Source: Spirochaetia bacterium | GTDB taxonomy: Bacteria > Spirochaetota > Spirochaetia > Treponematales > Breznakiellaceae | Direction: 5' to 3' | Length of the DNA: 33,635 bases | NCBI GenBank assembly: GCA_026002305.1 | Contig: BOBI01000003.1 | Span: forward strand, 1 to 33,635 | Shown: in pieces, positions 15,780-23,891 of the stretch | Layout: every line of letters begins with the position of its first letter | How positions within the stretch are numbered: position 1 is the stretch's first letter | Made by a program: the position numbers and the translations under genes | The notes under the pieces: generated by a model | Told to the model about the DNA's origin: nothing | Seen by the model: the letters and a program-made list of their open reading frames with translations, nothing else | Databases searched by the model: none

Positions 15780-18260
15780 ATGAACAAACTACATTTAGTT
15801 GAGGGGATCCTTACAAACGATTTCAATATTGAAAAGATATTCAGCGGTATTCATAGAGATATTACAACACAATTGGAGACGCAAACTTTACTTGATTCAG
15901 GCGATGCTCTTTGCGGTATATTAAAAAACGGCGATGCGGATTTAGAAAGGACGCTTGTCGAAAATAATACCGATCCAAAAACCGCCAAAGAAACTGTCAT
16001 GGGACTAAGCGGTGTGTTTTCAAAAGAGTATATGTTAAACAAACTTGAACACGAGCTTGGCAGCATAACGCCATTTGTTCCAAGACGTTTTAATTTGGAA
16101 AATAATATTTTGGAATGTTACAAACCATTAGGAGTTTTATGTCATGTTGCCGCCGGAAACTCGCCGGGTATGGGCGCCCTTAGTGTGCTGGAAGGTCTTT
16201 TAAGCGGCAATATCAACATTGTAAAATTAAGCAGCAAGGAAAATGGATTCTCAGCAATTCTATTACACAAACTAATCCTCTGCGACAAAACAGGCATCCT
16301 TTCTAAATATATTTACGCTTTGGATATTTCATCAAAAGAACAGGATCTGTTAAAAAGGTTATTTGATTTTTCTACAGCGGTTGTCGCTTGGGGCGGTACG
16401 GACGCGATAGACAGCGTCCGAAACGCGACATCAACACCTGTAATTGCATGGGGGCATCATTTAAGTTTTGCGTATTTAACAGCAAAAGGCGTAACGGATA
16501 AAACACTGGAAAATCTTGCCCGTGATATTTGCGAAGAAAATCAACAAGCGTGCGCAAGCCCGCAGTGCCTTTTCTACGAAGGCAGCTTTGAGGAACTTCC
16601 CGCATTGGCGCTTCGTTTAAAAGATGCACTTGCAAAAATATCGCCGCTCTATCCCCTGCCTGTTCTGGATGTACACGAGGCCGCGCAAATAACACAGCAA
16701 AATATAATGGTACGGCTTGGAAGCTGCATGGACGAAGGTGATATTATCGAGGCGGATGATAAAAGTTTTCGCATTTATATAAACAGAGAACCTGCTATTA
16801 CGCCATCCCCGCTTTTTCGTACGATTTGGTTAAAGCCTATGCAAAGACATGAGCTTGTTAAATATATAATGCCTATGTCACGCTTTATGCAGACCGTATC
16901 GTTGGGATGTGCCGTAGATGAAGTATACGATCTGTCGGAAATACTAATGAAATGCGGGGCAACCAGAATTGTATCGTGCGGGAATGTGTTTGCATCCTAC
17001 GCGGGAGAACCGCACGACGGTGTGTTCGCGTTATCAAGATATTGCAAACGTATCTCCATACAAATTGACTCCTTAAAAAAGATTGCAACATTCGACGCAC
17101 TCTCACCATGGACAAACAACAATCAAAACGGCCTGCCTATCATGGACAAAGATGCTTTTATGGCAACCGCAGGCGATGATGAAAAATCAAAACTCTATGT
17201 AAAAAGCGGAGGATCAAGCGGAAAGACAATTCTTTCATCATACTCATACCGCGACTATCATTTTGAGATGAGTGCTCTTGCGGAAAGCCTTGTACTTATC
17301 GGATTAGAGCCAAAGACAGATCGTGTTATTAACTTATTAAGTGCGGGGCATCTTTACGGCGGCTTTATAAGTTACAGTTGTATTCTTGAACTTGCAAACG
17401 CAAAACATTTCCCTATGGCAGAGGTAACACCAAGTGAGGATGCGGCAAACGCGATTATCGAACACAAAATAAATGTAATTATGGGTATGCCTTCCTACAT
17501 ATTAAAACTTTTCCGCGAAAACGAAAAAGCACTAGCCGCTTATAGAGGCGTGCAAAAAATATTCTTCGGCGGCGAGTTTTTAACGGACGAAAACAAAGGG
17601 TGGTTAAACAATACTTTCGGCGTACAAATTTTCGCGTCAATGGGATACGGCAGCAACGATGTAGGGCCTATGGGTTATGCCTGCTCGCATTGTTCAGACG
17701 GTGAACATCATCTTTTAAAATCTATTATGGATATGGAAATTGTCAAAATAGACAGCGATGAACCTGTCGAAAAAGGTGAAACAGGAAGGATATTAGTAAG
17801 CCCCAAATACAGGGAAGGACGCAAAGTATCACGCTACGAAATAGGCGATTTGGGCTGCTGGATCGACGGCCAATGTGAATGTGGCAGCACATCGCCGCGC
17901 TTCCGCCTTATGGGGCGTTACGGTGATATTATCCGTATTGCCGGCTGCTTTTTAGATTACAGAAGGATAAGCGGTATAATTACGTCAAAATTAGAAAATA
18001 CACAAGTGCAGCTTGTTGCGGAAAATATCACGGGCTCCAACAAAGAGCGCCTTATAGTACGCACAGGAAATGTCCTGTTCGGTAATGATGACCTTGTCCA
18101 AACATTAAACGACAACGATCCGGCAATCGCGGAAGCGTTATCATTCGGCTACATCGAAATAATTTTGCAAAAAACAGAAGAGTCAAAAATGGAGTACGCT
18201 CAAACAAGCGGAAAACTAAAACACATAATAGATAAAAGGATAATTAAATCACCCTCATAA
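15780..18260 (+). CDS. LuxC acyl reductase fused to PaaK-like adenylating domain
   Basis: An 826-residue two-domain protein. Residues 1 to about 435 are a LuxC-type, aldehyde-dehydrogenase-fold, NADPH-dependent acyl reductase: GVLCHVAAGNSPGMGALSV near 118-136, VVAWGGTDAI at 201-210, and the nucleophile region ENQQACASPQC with probable catalytic C258. Residues about 440-826 form an adenylating domain like the gene two upstream: phosphate loop SGGSSGKT (476-483), KIFFGGEFLT, ASMGYGSNDVGPMGY and YEIGDLGCW, ending TSGKLKHIIDKR. Free LuxC has about 480 residues, so the fusion is real rather than a read-through artefact; both halves have intact motifs. AGGAG at 15766-15770 supports the start. It probably makes an acyl aldehyde and then activates a second acid or transfers a product. 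Confidence 0.88.
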   Translation: MNKLHLVEGILTNDFNIEKIFSGIHRDITTQLETQTLLDSGDALCGILKNGDADLERTLVENNTDPKTAKETVMGLSGVFSKEYMLNKLEHELGSITPFVPRRFNLENNILECYKPLGVLCHVAAGNSPGMGALSVLEGLLSGNINIVKLSSKENGFSAILLHKLILCDKTGILSKYIYALDISSKEQDLLKRLFDFSTAVVAWGGTDAIDSVRNATSTPVIAWGHHLSFAYLTAKGVTDKTLENLARDICEENQQACASPQCLFYEGSFEELPALALRLKDALAKISPLYPLPVLDVHEAAQITQQNIMVRLGSCMDEGDIIEADDKSFRIYINREPAITPSPLFRTIWLKPMQRHELVKYIMPMSRFMQTVSLGCAVDEVYDLSEILMKCGATRIVSCGNVFASYAGEPHDGVFALSRYCKRISIQIDSLKKIATFDALSPWTNNNQNGLPIMDKDAFMATAGDDEKSKLYVKSGGSSGKTILSSYSYRDYHFEMSALAESLVLIGLEPKTDRVINLLSAGHLYGGFISYSCILELANAKHFPMAEVTPSEDAANAIIEHKINVIMGMPSYILKLFRENEKALAAYRGVQKIFFGGEFLTDENKGWLNNTFGVQIFASMGYGSNDVGPMGYACSHCSDGEHHLLKSIMDMEIVKIDSDEPVEKGETGRILVSPKYREGRKVSRYEIGDLGCWIDGQCECGSTSPRFRLMGRYGDIIRIAGCFLDYRRISGIITSKLENTQVQLVAENITGSNKERLIVRTGNVLFGNDDLVQTLNDNDPAIAEALSFGYIEIILQKTEESKMEYAQTSGKLKHIIDKRIIKSPS

Positions 18261-18281
18261 GGATGTGCGAAGACTAAATCT

Positions 18282-19838
18282 ATGAAAATAAAACTTATTC
18301 TGGAAAGCAAAATAGAATCTATCGAACCTTCTCTTTCACTTGTAGAGACACTATGTAAGCAAAAAGGTTTCTCGCAAAAAGAAAACAACGATCTGCGCCT
18401 TGCATTGGAAGAAGTTCTTTCTAATATTGTTGATTATTCTTTTGATCCGCATGATACCGATACGGATATTGCGATAACAATAAATGAAATTTCAGGCGGT
18501 ATGGAAATTCGTATACACCAAAACGGTATACCTTTCACCCTTGATGCCGCTCCGCATTACAATCCTCAAAAAATAAAAACCGTAGATGACGCGCTGCAAG
18601 AAAAAGGATTGGGGCTTTTTCTTGCTTCCAAAAAGGTGGATAAATTAGAGTGCAGGTATTTAGGACAAAAGGGAAATGAAAGTCTGATAGTAAAGTATCA
18701 AAGTGATCCTAAGGTAATAGGACACAAACTTTCGGAAAATAAAATGCTCGCCGAAATACAAAAGTTAACGGAAGACGATATTAAAATTGTTTTGTTCCGC
18801 CCCGCCGACGCGCTTAATGTTGCGCGCTGCCTATACGCTACTTATGGCTACACATATCTTAAAGCCGCTCTCTATAATCCTGAATACCTAAAAGAATACG
18901 CGCAAAGTGAGAATACAATCATCGTTACGGCAGTGTCGGAAAAAATTACAACACCATCTGATATACATTCCGAAAAATCTTCCTTTGTAGCCGGTGTTGC
19001 AATAGGCAGCGAAGATTCCGCTTTTGCCGGTATTATGGAAATCGGTTCCCTTGTAGTTTCATGGCAGCTGCGCGGTATGCACATATCCGACAAATTATGC
19101 ATCGATCTGCTTGACAGAATTATTCAGGCAGGTAAAAACGGCGTATACACCGAATGTGTAACACTGCACACCGCAAGCCAGAAAGTAAGCCTGCGGCTGG
19201 GATTGTTTCCTTGTTGTTTCTATTTGAATTTTATCCCAAACGAGGTACACTTCAAAAACTTTGATGTGCAGAAATCAAAGCGTCAAACCTTTGTTGTTTA
19301 TTACAAATCTATAAAGAGCAATAACGCGCAAATATGTTTTGCCGAAAATACCGGCGCCCTTTCAGATGATCCGCAAGGTACCGCTCAACGTAAATTGCAG
19401 GATAAAATATTGCGCATATACAAACGCTTACATATTACGCCAAATATTGTTTTCAAAAAGAATTGTTTATCAGAAAAAAGCAACATAGACGTAAGCAGAA
19501 ATGAAACCTTTAGAATTTGTTTAATGTTTGCCAAAAGCATATCGTCTGACTTTGCGGATTCGATAAAAAAAATTATGGCAACCCGGTCTTTCTCTATTGT
19601 TGAAACTTGGATGTTATACTTAAATTTATCCGATGCCGCATGGTTCTATGCCTACAGTGATTTAAAAAAACTGGGGTTTGTATGGAGCGGAATTCTACCC
19701 GGCAGTGCAAACGGGGACTTTCTGGTTATGCAATATGTAGAAAATGTAGTATTTGAAGAAATCAATATGGCCTGCCCAGAGGACGACAGTTGGATGCTGG
19801 AAAGCGTTAAAGAAGAATATGAGAACAGGGTGTATTAA
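18282..19838 (+). CDS. RsbW-like ATPase fused to GNAT-like region
   Basis: A 518-residue protein. Residues 1-145 match the anti-sigma factor/serine kinase (HATPase_c_2) fold: N-box ALEEVLSNIVDYSF (41-54) and a G2 loop EKGLGLFLASKKVD (107-120). The G1 position, normally DxGxPF, reads QNGIPF (80-85), so the Asp that contacts adenine is replaced by Gln. The middle region resembles a GNAT acetyltransferase: GIMEIGSLVVSWQLRGMHIS is the acetyl-CoA loop area and TLHTASQKVSLRLGL the following strand. The rest (about 350-518) resembles a second, degenerate copy. Last gene of the operon; a regulatory or N-acyl-transfer role is inferred. Confidence 0.75.
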   Translation: MKIKLILESKIESIEPSLSLVETLCKQKGFSQKENNDLRLALEEVLSNIVDYSFDPHDTDTDIAITINEISGGMEIRIHQNGIPFTLDAAPHYNPQKIKTVDDALQEKGLGLFLASKKVDKLECRYLGQKGNESLIVKYQSDPKVIGHKLSENKMLAEIQKLTEDDIKIVLFRPADALNVARCLYATYGYTYLKAALYNPEYLKEYAQSENTIIVTAVSEKITTPSDIHSEKSSFVAGVAIGSEDSAFAGIMEIGSLVVSWQLRGMHISDKLCIDLLDRIIQAGKNGVYTECVTLHTASQKVSLRLGLFPCCFYLNFIPNEVHFKNFDVQKSKRQTFVVYYKSIKSNNAQICFAENTGALSDDPQGTAQRKLQDKILRIYKRLHITPNIVFKKNCLSEKSNIDVSRNETFRICLMFAKSISSDFADSIKKIMATRSFSIVETWMLYLNLSDAAWFYAYSDLKKLGFVWSGILPGSANGDFLVMQYVENVVFEEINMACPEDDSWMLESVKEEYENRVY

Positions 19839-21898
19839 AAATACCCCAGTGAATCGCGGCCGGAGCGTTCCAGAAGGTAGACTTCGGCTTCTATGTTTTT
19901 AAAACTGCCTGCGTCTTGTCCGCTTGTAAAACTTAAAATATACGTGCCGCTGGGTACGGAGTTAAGTTTTTGTAAATCCTGAACAATGCCCTGCCGTCTG
20001 TAAAGCGGAAAAGCGGCGCCGCCTGTTACGTCGCAAAGGTATTTTATGTCGTCGCCCGCGCGCGAACCGCCTACGATGATCGCGTTAAAAACTATGCCGT
20101 TATTTGCCAGATAGGAAGCTAGGTCGTTAAGACTGTACTGTTCAAACGCAAGCGGGCCCAGGTCGCCAGTTGTTACGAAAAGCACGGCGCGCTTTTTGGA
20201 AAGCGGCAAAAGATCTCCTGCGGCAAGGCGCAATCCCAGATCGAAACGCCACCTGTCCGTGTATGCGACGGCGCCTGTCCGCGCCGCCTGCGCAAGGGTG
20301 GCGGGGTTGTTGGTGTTAAAGCGCTCGTGCACAGGATCTGCCCCCGCCGACACCATCGAGGCAATGTTGCCCCGTAAACCGGCCTTTATGTCGCGGATTG
20401 CCGCCTCAAACTCGTCTTTTAAACGGGAAGCCGCAGGGGATCGCTCAAAAAGTACCGAAACATCAACAGTTTCCGACTTGCTGCCCGCTCCCAGAAATAC
20501 TTGATTTTGCACGGGGCGGCCACGATCACTTAAAATAAAGTTGCTTTGATCCAGCCCCACAACGGGACGGCGGCGGCTGTCCTGTACATTTACTTCCACC
20601 GTAACAACAGGAAAACCCGATGAAACAACACGGTCTATTTGTACAAAAAGACCGGAAGAAATCTCGTCTAACGGGGCAAGCACGGTAACTTCGTTGGAGC
20701 TAAAATCGGCGGCAAGCAGGTTATTGTTGATGTCCAACTGTGCGCCGGTAAGCCGCACACGCGAATTGCCGGGGGCCGTAAGCTCATTAATTATCGTGGT
20801 TTGCAGGTCTACAAGCAAAATTCGCTTGGTATCTGTAACCAAAAGCTGATTTTCGCCATATAGTTTAATACTTTCAGGCGCCGTAAGCCCCTGTGCCGTT
20901 AAAATTCCTAAATACATTCCGTTTTTATCAAACATGTAGATTGATTTTGCGACACTACAGGCGACATAAATGATCCCGTTAATTGCCGCAATACCCGTTG
21001 GGGCCTTTAACCCTTGAAAATCCTGTGTGCGGGATGCGAAATTGTGAATAAAAACGCCATCGGGACTGAATTTTGATACACGGCGGTTCCCGAATTCCGT
21101 AACATAGATATAACCTTCTTCATCAACAGCCAATGACGAGGGGCCGGAAAGCTGCCCATCTCCTATGCCTTTGCCGCCAAAACTGGAAAGCCACGCCCCC
21201 TCCGGCGAAAGGACGCTTACCCGCCCTCCGCGAAATTCCGAAAGGTAGAGTCTGCCGTCCAAACCCCTAACAAGGGCGTAGGGGCGGTCGAAACCGGTAA
21301 GCGGGCCGCGTTCCCTCTGGCGGACAATGCCGTTTACATCCAACCGGACAATTTCGTTACTGCCATAGCAGACAATCCACGCGGAGCCATCGTCAAGGGG
21401 CAGCACCTCTGTCGGGGTTTTAAAGCGCGGGACGCCGTCGTCCGTTACCCCGCTGAAATGGCCTATTTCCACAAAAGGTCGTTGGCCGGACAGGCTTGAA
21501 AAAAGGCTCATGCGGGCGCGGACGCTTTCTATGCGGCTGCCGATTAACACCGATTCGGGAGCGGCGCCGTAGGCTTCCGTTGCCGCCTGCCATTGACGGA
21601 GGGCTATGTTTTCCATGCCGGAGCGGTAGTAGGCGCGTCCCAGCCAGTCTAAAATTAAAGGCTCACCGGGTTTGTAGAAAAGCGCCTGTTCCAGCGTAAG
21701 TATTGATTCGTTAAAGGCAAAACGGTTGTAAGCCTCAACAGCTATGCGGAACGATTCGGCGGCGTTAAGTGAATTTTGGTCGCTGCCAAAGGAACCGGCG
21801 CCTGCACCGTTACCGCCCGCCTGCCCGCCATCTTGCGCTATGGAGAAATGAGTAAGCGTCAACATCAAAAGGACGCAAAGAAAAAACTTATGAGGCAT
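19835..21898 (-). CDS. Secreted TPR/NHL-repeat protein with VWA-like C-terminus
   Basis: A 687-residue exported protein. A signal peptide ends near FSIAQ (residue 22). Residues about 45-115 hold TPR helices (AYNRFAFNESILTLEQALFY). Residues about 140-410 contain NHL-type beta-propeller repeats, seen as recurring SLAVDEEGYIYVTEFGNRRV and LVRGLDGRLYLSEFRGGRV units. Residues about 470-680 look like a von Willebrand A fold (VDVSVLFERSPAASRL), but the D-x-S-x-S metal site is altered to V-L-F-E-R-S. Spirochaetes have many such periplasmic or surface proteins. The start lies inside the TPR gene's end (11-base overlap), and its 3' end overlaps the convergent RsbW-like gene by 4 bases. Confidence 0.8.
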   Translation of the reverse strand: MPHKFFLCVLLMLTLTHFSIAQDGGQAGGNGAGAGSFGSDQNSLNAAESFRIAVEAYNRFAFNESILTLEQALFYKPGEPLILDWLGRAYYRSGMENIALRQWQAATEAYGAAPESVLIGSRIESVRARMSLFSSLSGQRPFVEIGHFSGVTDDGVPRFKTPTEVLPLDDGSAWIVCYGSNEIVRLDVNGIVRQRERGPLTGFDRPYALVRGLDGRLYLSEFRGGRVSVLSPEGAWLSSFGGKGIGDGQLSGPSSLAVDEEGYIYVTEFGNRRVSKFSPDGVFIHNFASRTQDFQGLKAPTGIAAINGIIYVACSVAKSIYMFDKNGMYLGILTAQGLTAPESIKLYGENQLLVTDTKRILLVDLQTTIINELTAPGNSRVRLTGAQLDINNNLLAADFSSNEVTVLAPLDEISSGLFVQIDRVVSSGFPVVTVEVNVQDSRRRPVVGLDQSNFILSDRGRPVQNQVFLGAGSKSETVDVSVLFERSPAASRLKDEFEAAIRDIKAGLRGNIASMVSAGADPVHERFNTNNPATLAQAARTGAVAYTDRWRFDLGLRLAAGDLLPLSKKRAVLFVTTGDLGPLAFEQYSLNDLASYLANNGIVFNAIIVGGSRAGDDIKYLCDVTGGAAFPLYRRQGIVQDLQKLNSVPSGTYILSFTSGQDAGSFKNIEAEVYLLERSGRDSLGYF

Positions 21899-22571
21899 CG
21901 CCTACAACAGCCTTCATGTGACCGGCGATTTCTTTTTGGCGCGGGGCAATATCAAGGGCGCGGCGCAGATAATTACGGGCATCGCTAACTTCGCCGGATT
22001 TAAAATATGCCCAGCCAAGCGAATCAAGGTAGGCGGCGTTCTGCGGCTTTTTCTCGACGGCTTTTTTACAAAGCTCAAGGCCGCGCGGCAGGTCGATATT
22101 TGCCTCTACCAGAAGGAAGCCAAGGCCGTTAAGCGCTGTTGTGTTTGCGCTGTCAATTTGCAGCGCCTTTTCGTAGTAATCAACCGCCTGCGCGTGTTGT
22201 TCCTGCACCAAAGCGGAGTAGGCAAGCAGGGTATAGATTTGCGGCGATGAAAAGCCGTTTTTTACAAGGCGTTCAAGCTCGAACTGCGCCATTTTAGGAC
22301 GGCGGGTAATCATGTAAATATAAGCAAGGGTCAGCCGGCATTGGCATATACGCAGGGACGAAGTATTACCGGTTACCACCTGTTCCAAATAAAGAAGCGC
22401 GTCGTTGTAGCGCTCCATTTTTGTGTAACAAAGGCCAAGATAATAGGCCAATTCCATTTTTTCTTCTTCTTTAAACTCTTCGCTTTCCACCATAAGAAAG
22501 GTTTGTAAAGCGATGTCCCACCGCTTCATTTTATAATAGCGTACCGCTTCTTCAAAAGTATCGGATGCCAT
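21888..22571 (-). CDS. Tetratricopeptide repeat protein
   Basis: A 227-residue protein built almost wholly of TPR helix pairs, for example ALLYLEQVVTGN, AVDYYEKALQIDSANTTALN and ARNYLRRALDIAPRQKEIAG. No signal peptide or membrane segment is seen, so it is likely cytoplasmic and a scaffold for protein contacts. It precedes and overlaps the secreted NHL protein gene, suggesting a shared function such as envelope assembly. The ATG at 22571 has AAGGAG at good spacing and a clear upstream -10. Confidence 0.82.
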   Translation of the reverse strand: MASDTFEEAVRYYKMKRWDIALQTFLMVESEEFKEEEKMELAYYLGLCYTKMERYNDALLYLEQVVTGNTSSLRICQCRLTLAYIYMITRRPKMAQFELERLVKNGFSSPQIYTLLAYSALVQEQHAQAVDYYEKALQIDSANTTALNGLGFLLVEANIDLPRGLELCKKAVEKKPQNAAYLDSLGWAYFKSGEVSDARNYLRRALDIAPRQKEIAGHMKAVVGDAS

Positions 22572-22597
22572 GACGTCTCCTTAAATTTGCAATTCCC

Positions 22598-22603
22598 ATT
22601 ATA
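22598..22603 (-). promoter_or_regulatory. -10 element of the TPR/NHL operon
   Basis: A perfect TATAAT on the minus strand (complement 22598-22603) lies 26 bases before the ATG of the TPR gene, with AAGGAG (complement 22577-22582) between. A -35 at 17-base spacing is poor (TGAAAA), so the promoter may need an activator. Predicted start of transcription is around 22591. Confidence 0.45.
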
Positions 22604-22661
22604 CAGTATCGGCATAATTCTTTTCACTCCCCCTATTGAGCGTCAAATTATCCGGGGCGGC

Positions 22662-23846
22662 TCATTCCTTCGCGTTTATGCTTAAATTGCCGCCGAAAAC
22701 TTCTGTAATGGTCCTGTTAAAGTAGGCTGTGCTTACGTCGTTTTTTTCGCTGCGCGAGCCGTGGGTTTTTGACTTTTCTTCGCTGTAATTGTCCAAGGTG
22801 TAAACGCTGAAGTTCTTATAGCCTCTGTCATAATGTGTTACAAGCGGGAGAAATTCGGCGTTATCAATATACACCCCTGCGCTGTCTTTAATAAACCTGA
22901 CTCGCATCATGCCGCCGAGCAGTGTGTAGTTTTGCACCTGAGCGGAAATAAAGTTACCGAGCGAAAAAAATACTAATGTTGTTTTTCCGTCACCCCGGTT
23001 AAATGTTTTTATAGGCTGCACAACATGGGGGTGGTGGCCTATAACAAGATCGACATTATGTGCCGAAAGGAATTCCGCAAGCTCCAATTGACGTTTGGAC
23101 GGCTTGTGCTCATATTCATTGCCCCAGTGCATCGAAACAATAAGAATGTCGCATAACGGGCGCAGCGCGTCTATTTCCCGCGCCATAACTTCGGTATCAA
23201 TAAGCGAGACAAGCCATGGTTTATCTTTAGGAAGGCTAATACCATTTAGTCCATAAGTGTATGATAAAAACCCAAACCTGATATTGTTTTTTTCGATAAT
23301 ATTTTTTGTTGTAATGGTTTTTTCGTTTCTGTCATCGGCGCTACGGTTTAACCCCAGCATTAAAATTTCAGGCCGTTTATCCCAATATTCAATAACTTTA
23401 TAGACAGCCTTTTCACCTTTGTCCATTGAGTGATTGGTTGCGTGGTTTACAACATCAAAGCCAAGCCCGGCTATGGCGTCGCCTAACGCGGCAGGCCCGT
23501 TAAACGCAGGATAACCCGAATAAACAAATTCGGATCCGGCGATTAATGTTTCCTGATTGATAAAGGCAATGTCGGCGGTTTCGATCAACGGGCGGACATT
23601 TTTATAGTAAGGTAAAAAGTTAAACTCATCGTTGCCGGTTTTCGCGTTGTTGATTAGCTCAATATGTATAAGGTTGTCTCCTACCGCAATCATTGTTACT
23701 TCGTTGTTTTGCTGCGTAACAAGCTGCTGCGGTTTTTCATCTATTACCGGTTTGTTATGCGCACACGAGAATAATAAGAAAATAAAAGCAAAAAGGAATG
23801 AGGAATGAAAAGAAAGATTTTTCTTTTTGTAGTACTTCGTTATCAA
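22662..23846 (-). CDS. CapA-like lipoprotein (PGA_cap metallophosphoesterase fold)
   Basis: A 394-residue protein of the CapA/PgsA family. An N-terminal hydrophobic segment ends in the lipobox-like FLLFSC (Cys about 28), so it is probably a lipoprotein. Family motifs: TMIAVGDNLIHIELI, ADIAFINQETLI, VNHATNHSMDKG, IVSMHWGNEYEHKPS and DLVIGHHPHVVQPI; the Asp, Asn and His residues are metal ligands of this calcineurin-like fold. Family members act in poly-gamma-glutamate or surface-polymer handling, but no capB or capC is nearby. The start is a TTG at 23846 with AAGGAAG upstream; the closer ATG at 23851 is out of frame and stops after two codons. Confidence 0.85.
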   Translation of the reverse strand: MITKYYKKKNLSFHSSFLFAFIFLLFSCAHNKPVIDEKPQQLVTQQNNEVTMIAVGDNLIHIELINNAKTGNDEFNFLPYYKNVRPLIETADIAFINQETLIAGSEFVYSGYPAFNGPAALGDAIAGLGFDVVNHATNHSMDKGEKAVYKVIEYWDKRPEILMLGLNRSADDRNEKTITTKNIIEKNNIRFGFLSYTYGLNGISLPKDKPWLVSLIDTEVMAREIDALRPLCDILIVSMHWGNEYEHKPSKRQLELAEFLSAHNVDLVIGHHPHVVQPIKTFNRGDGKTTLVFFSLGNFISAQVQNYTLLGGMMRVRFIKDSAGVYIDNAEFLPLVTHYDRGYKNFSVYTLDNYSEEKSKTHGSRSEKNDVSTAYFNRTITEVFGGNLSINAKE

Positions 23847-23891
23847 ATCATGTCTTCCTTTTCACTTTCCACCCTACACTTTTTCTAACCT

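Noticed and set aside
12120..19838. Bioluminescence operon
   Set aside because: LuxC and LuxE homologues are present but there is no luxA, luxB or luxD, and extra ligases and a transporter point to another product.
20196..20504. Plus-strand open frame of 102 codons inside the NHL/VWA gene
   Set aside because: Its Arg/Ala-rich composition is typical of a shadow frame opposite a real gene.
23849..23851. ATG as the start of the CapA-like gene
   Set aside because: It is out of frame and followed by a stop after two codons; the TTG at 23846 continues into the signal segment with a well-placed AAGGAAG.
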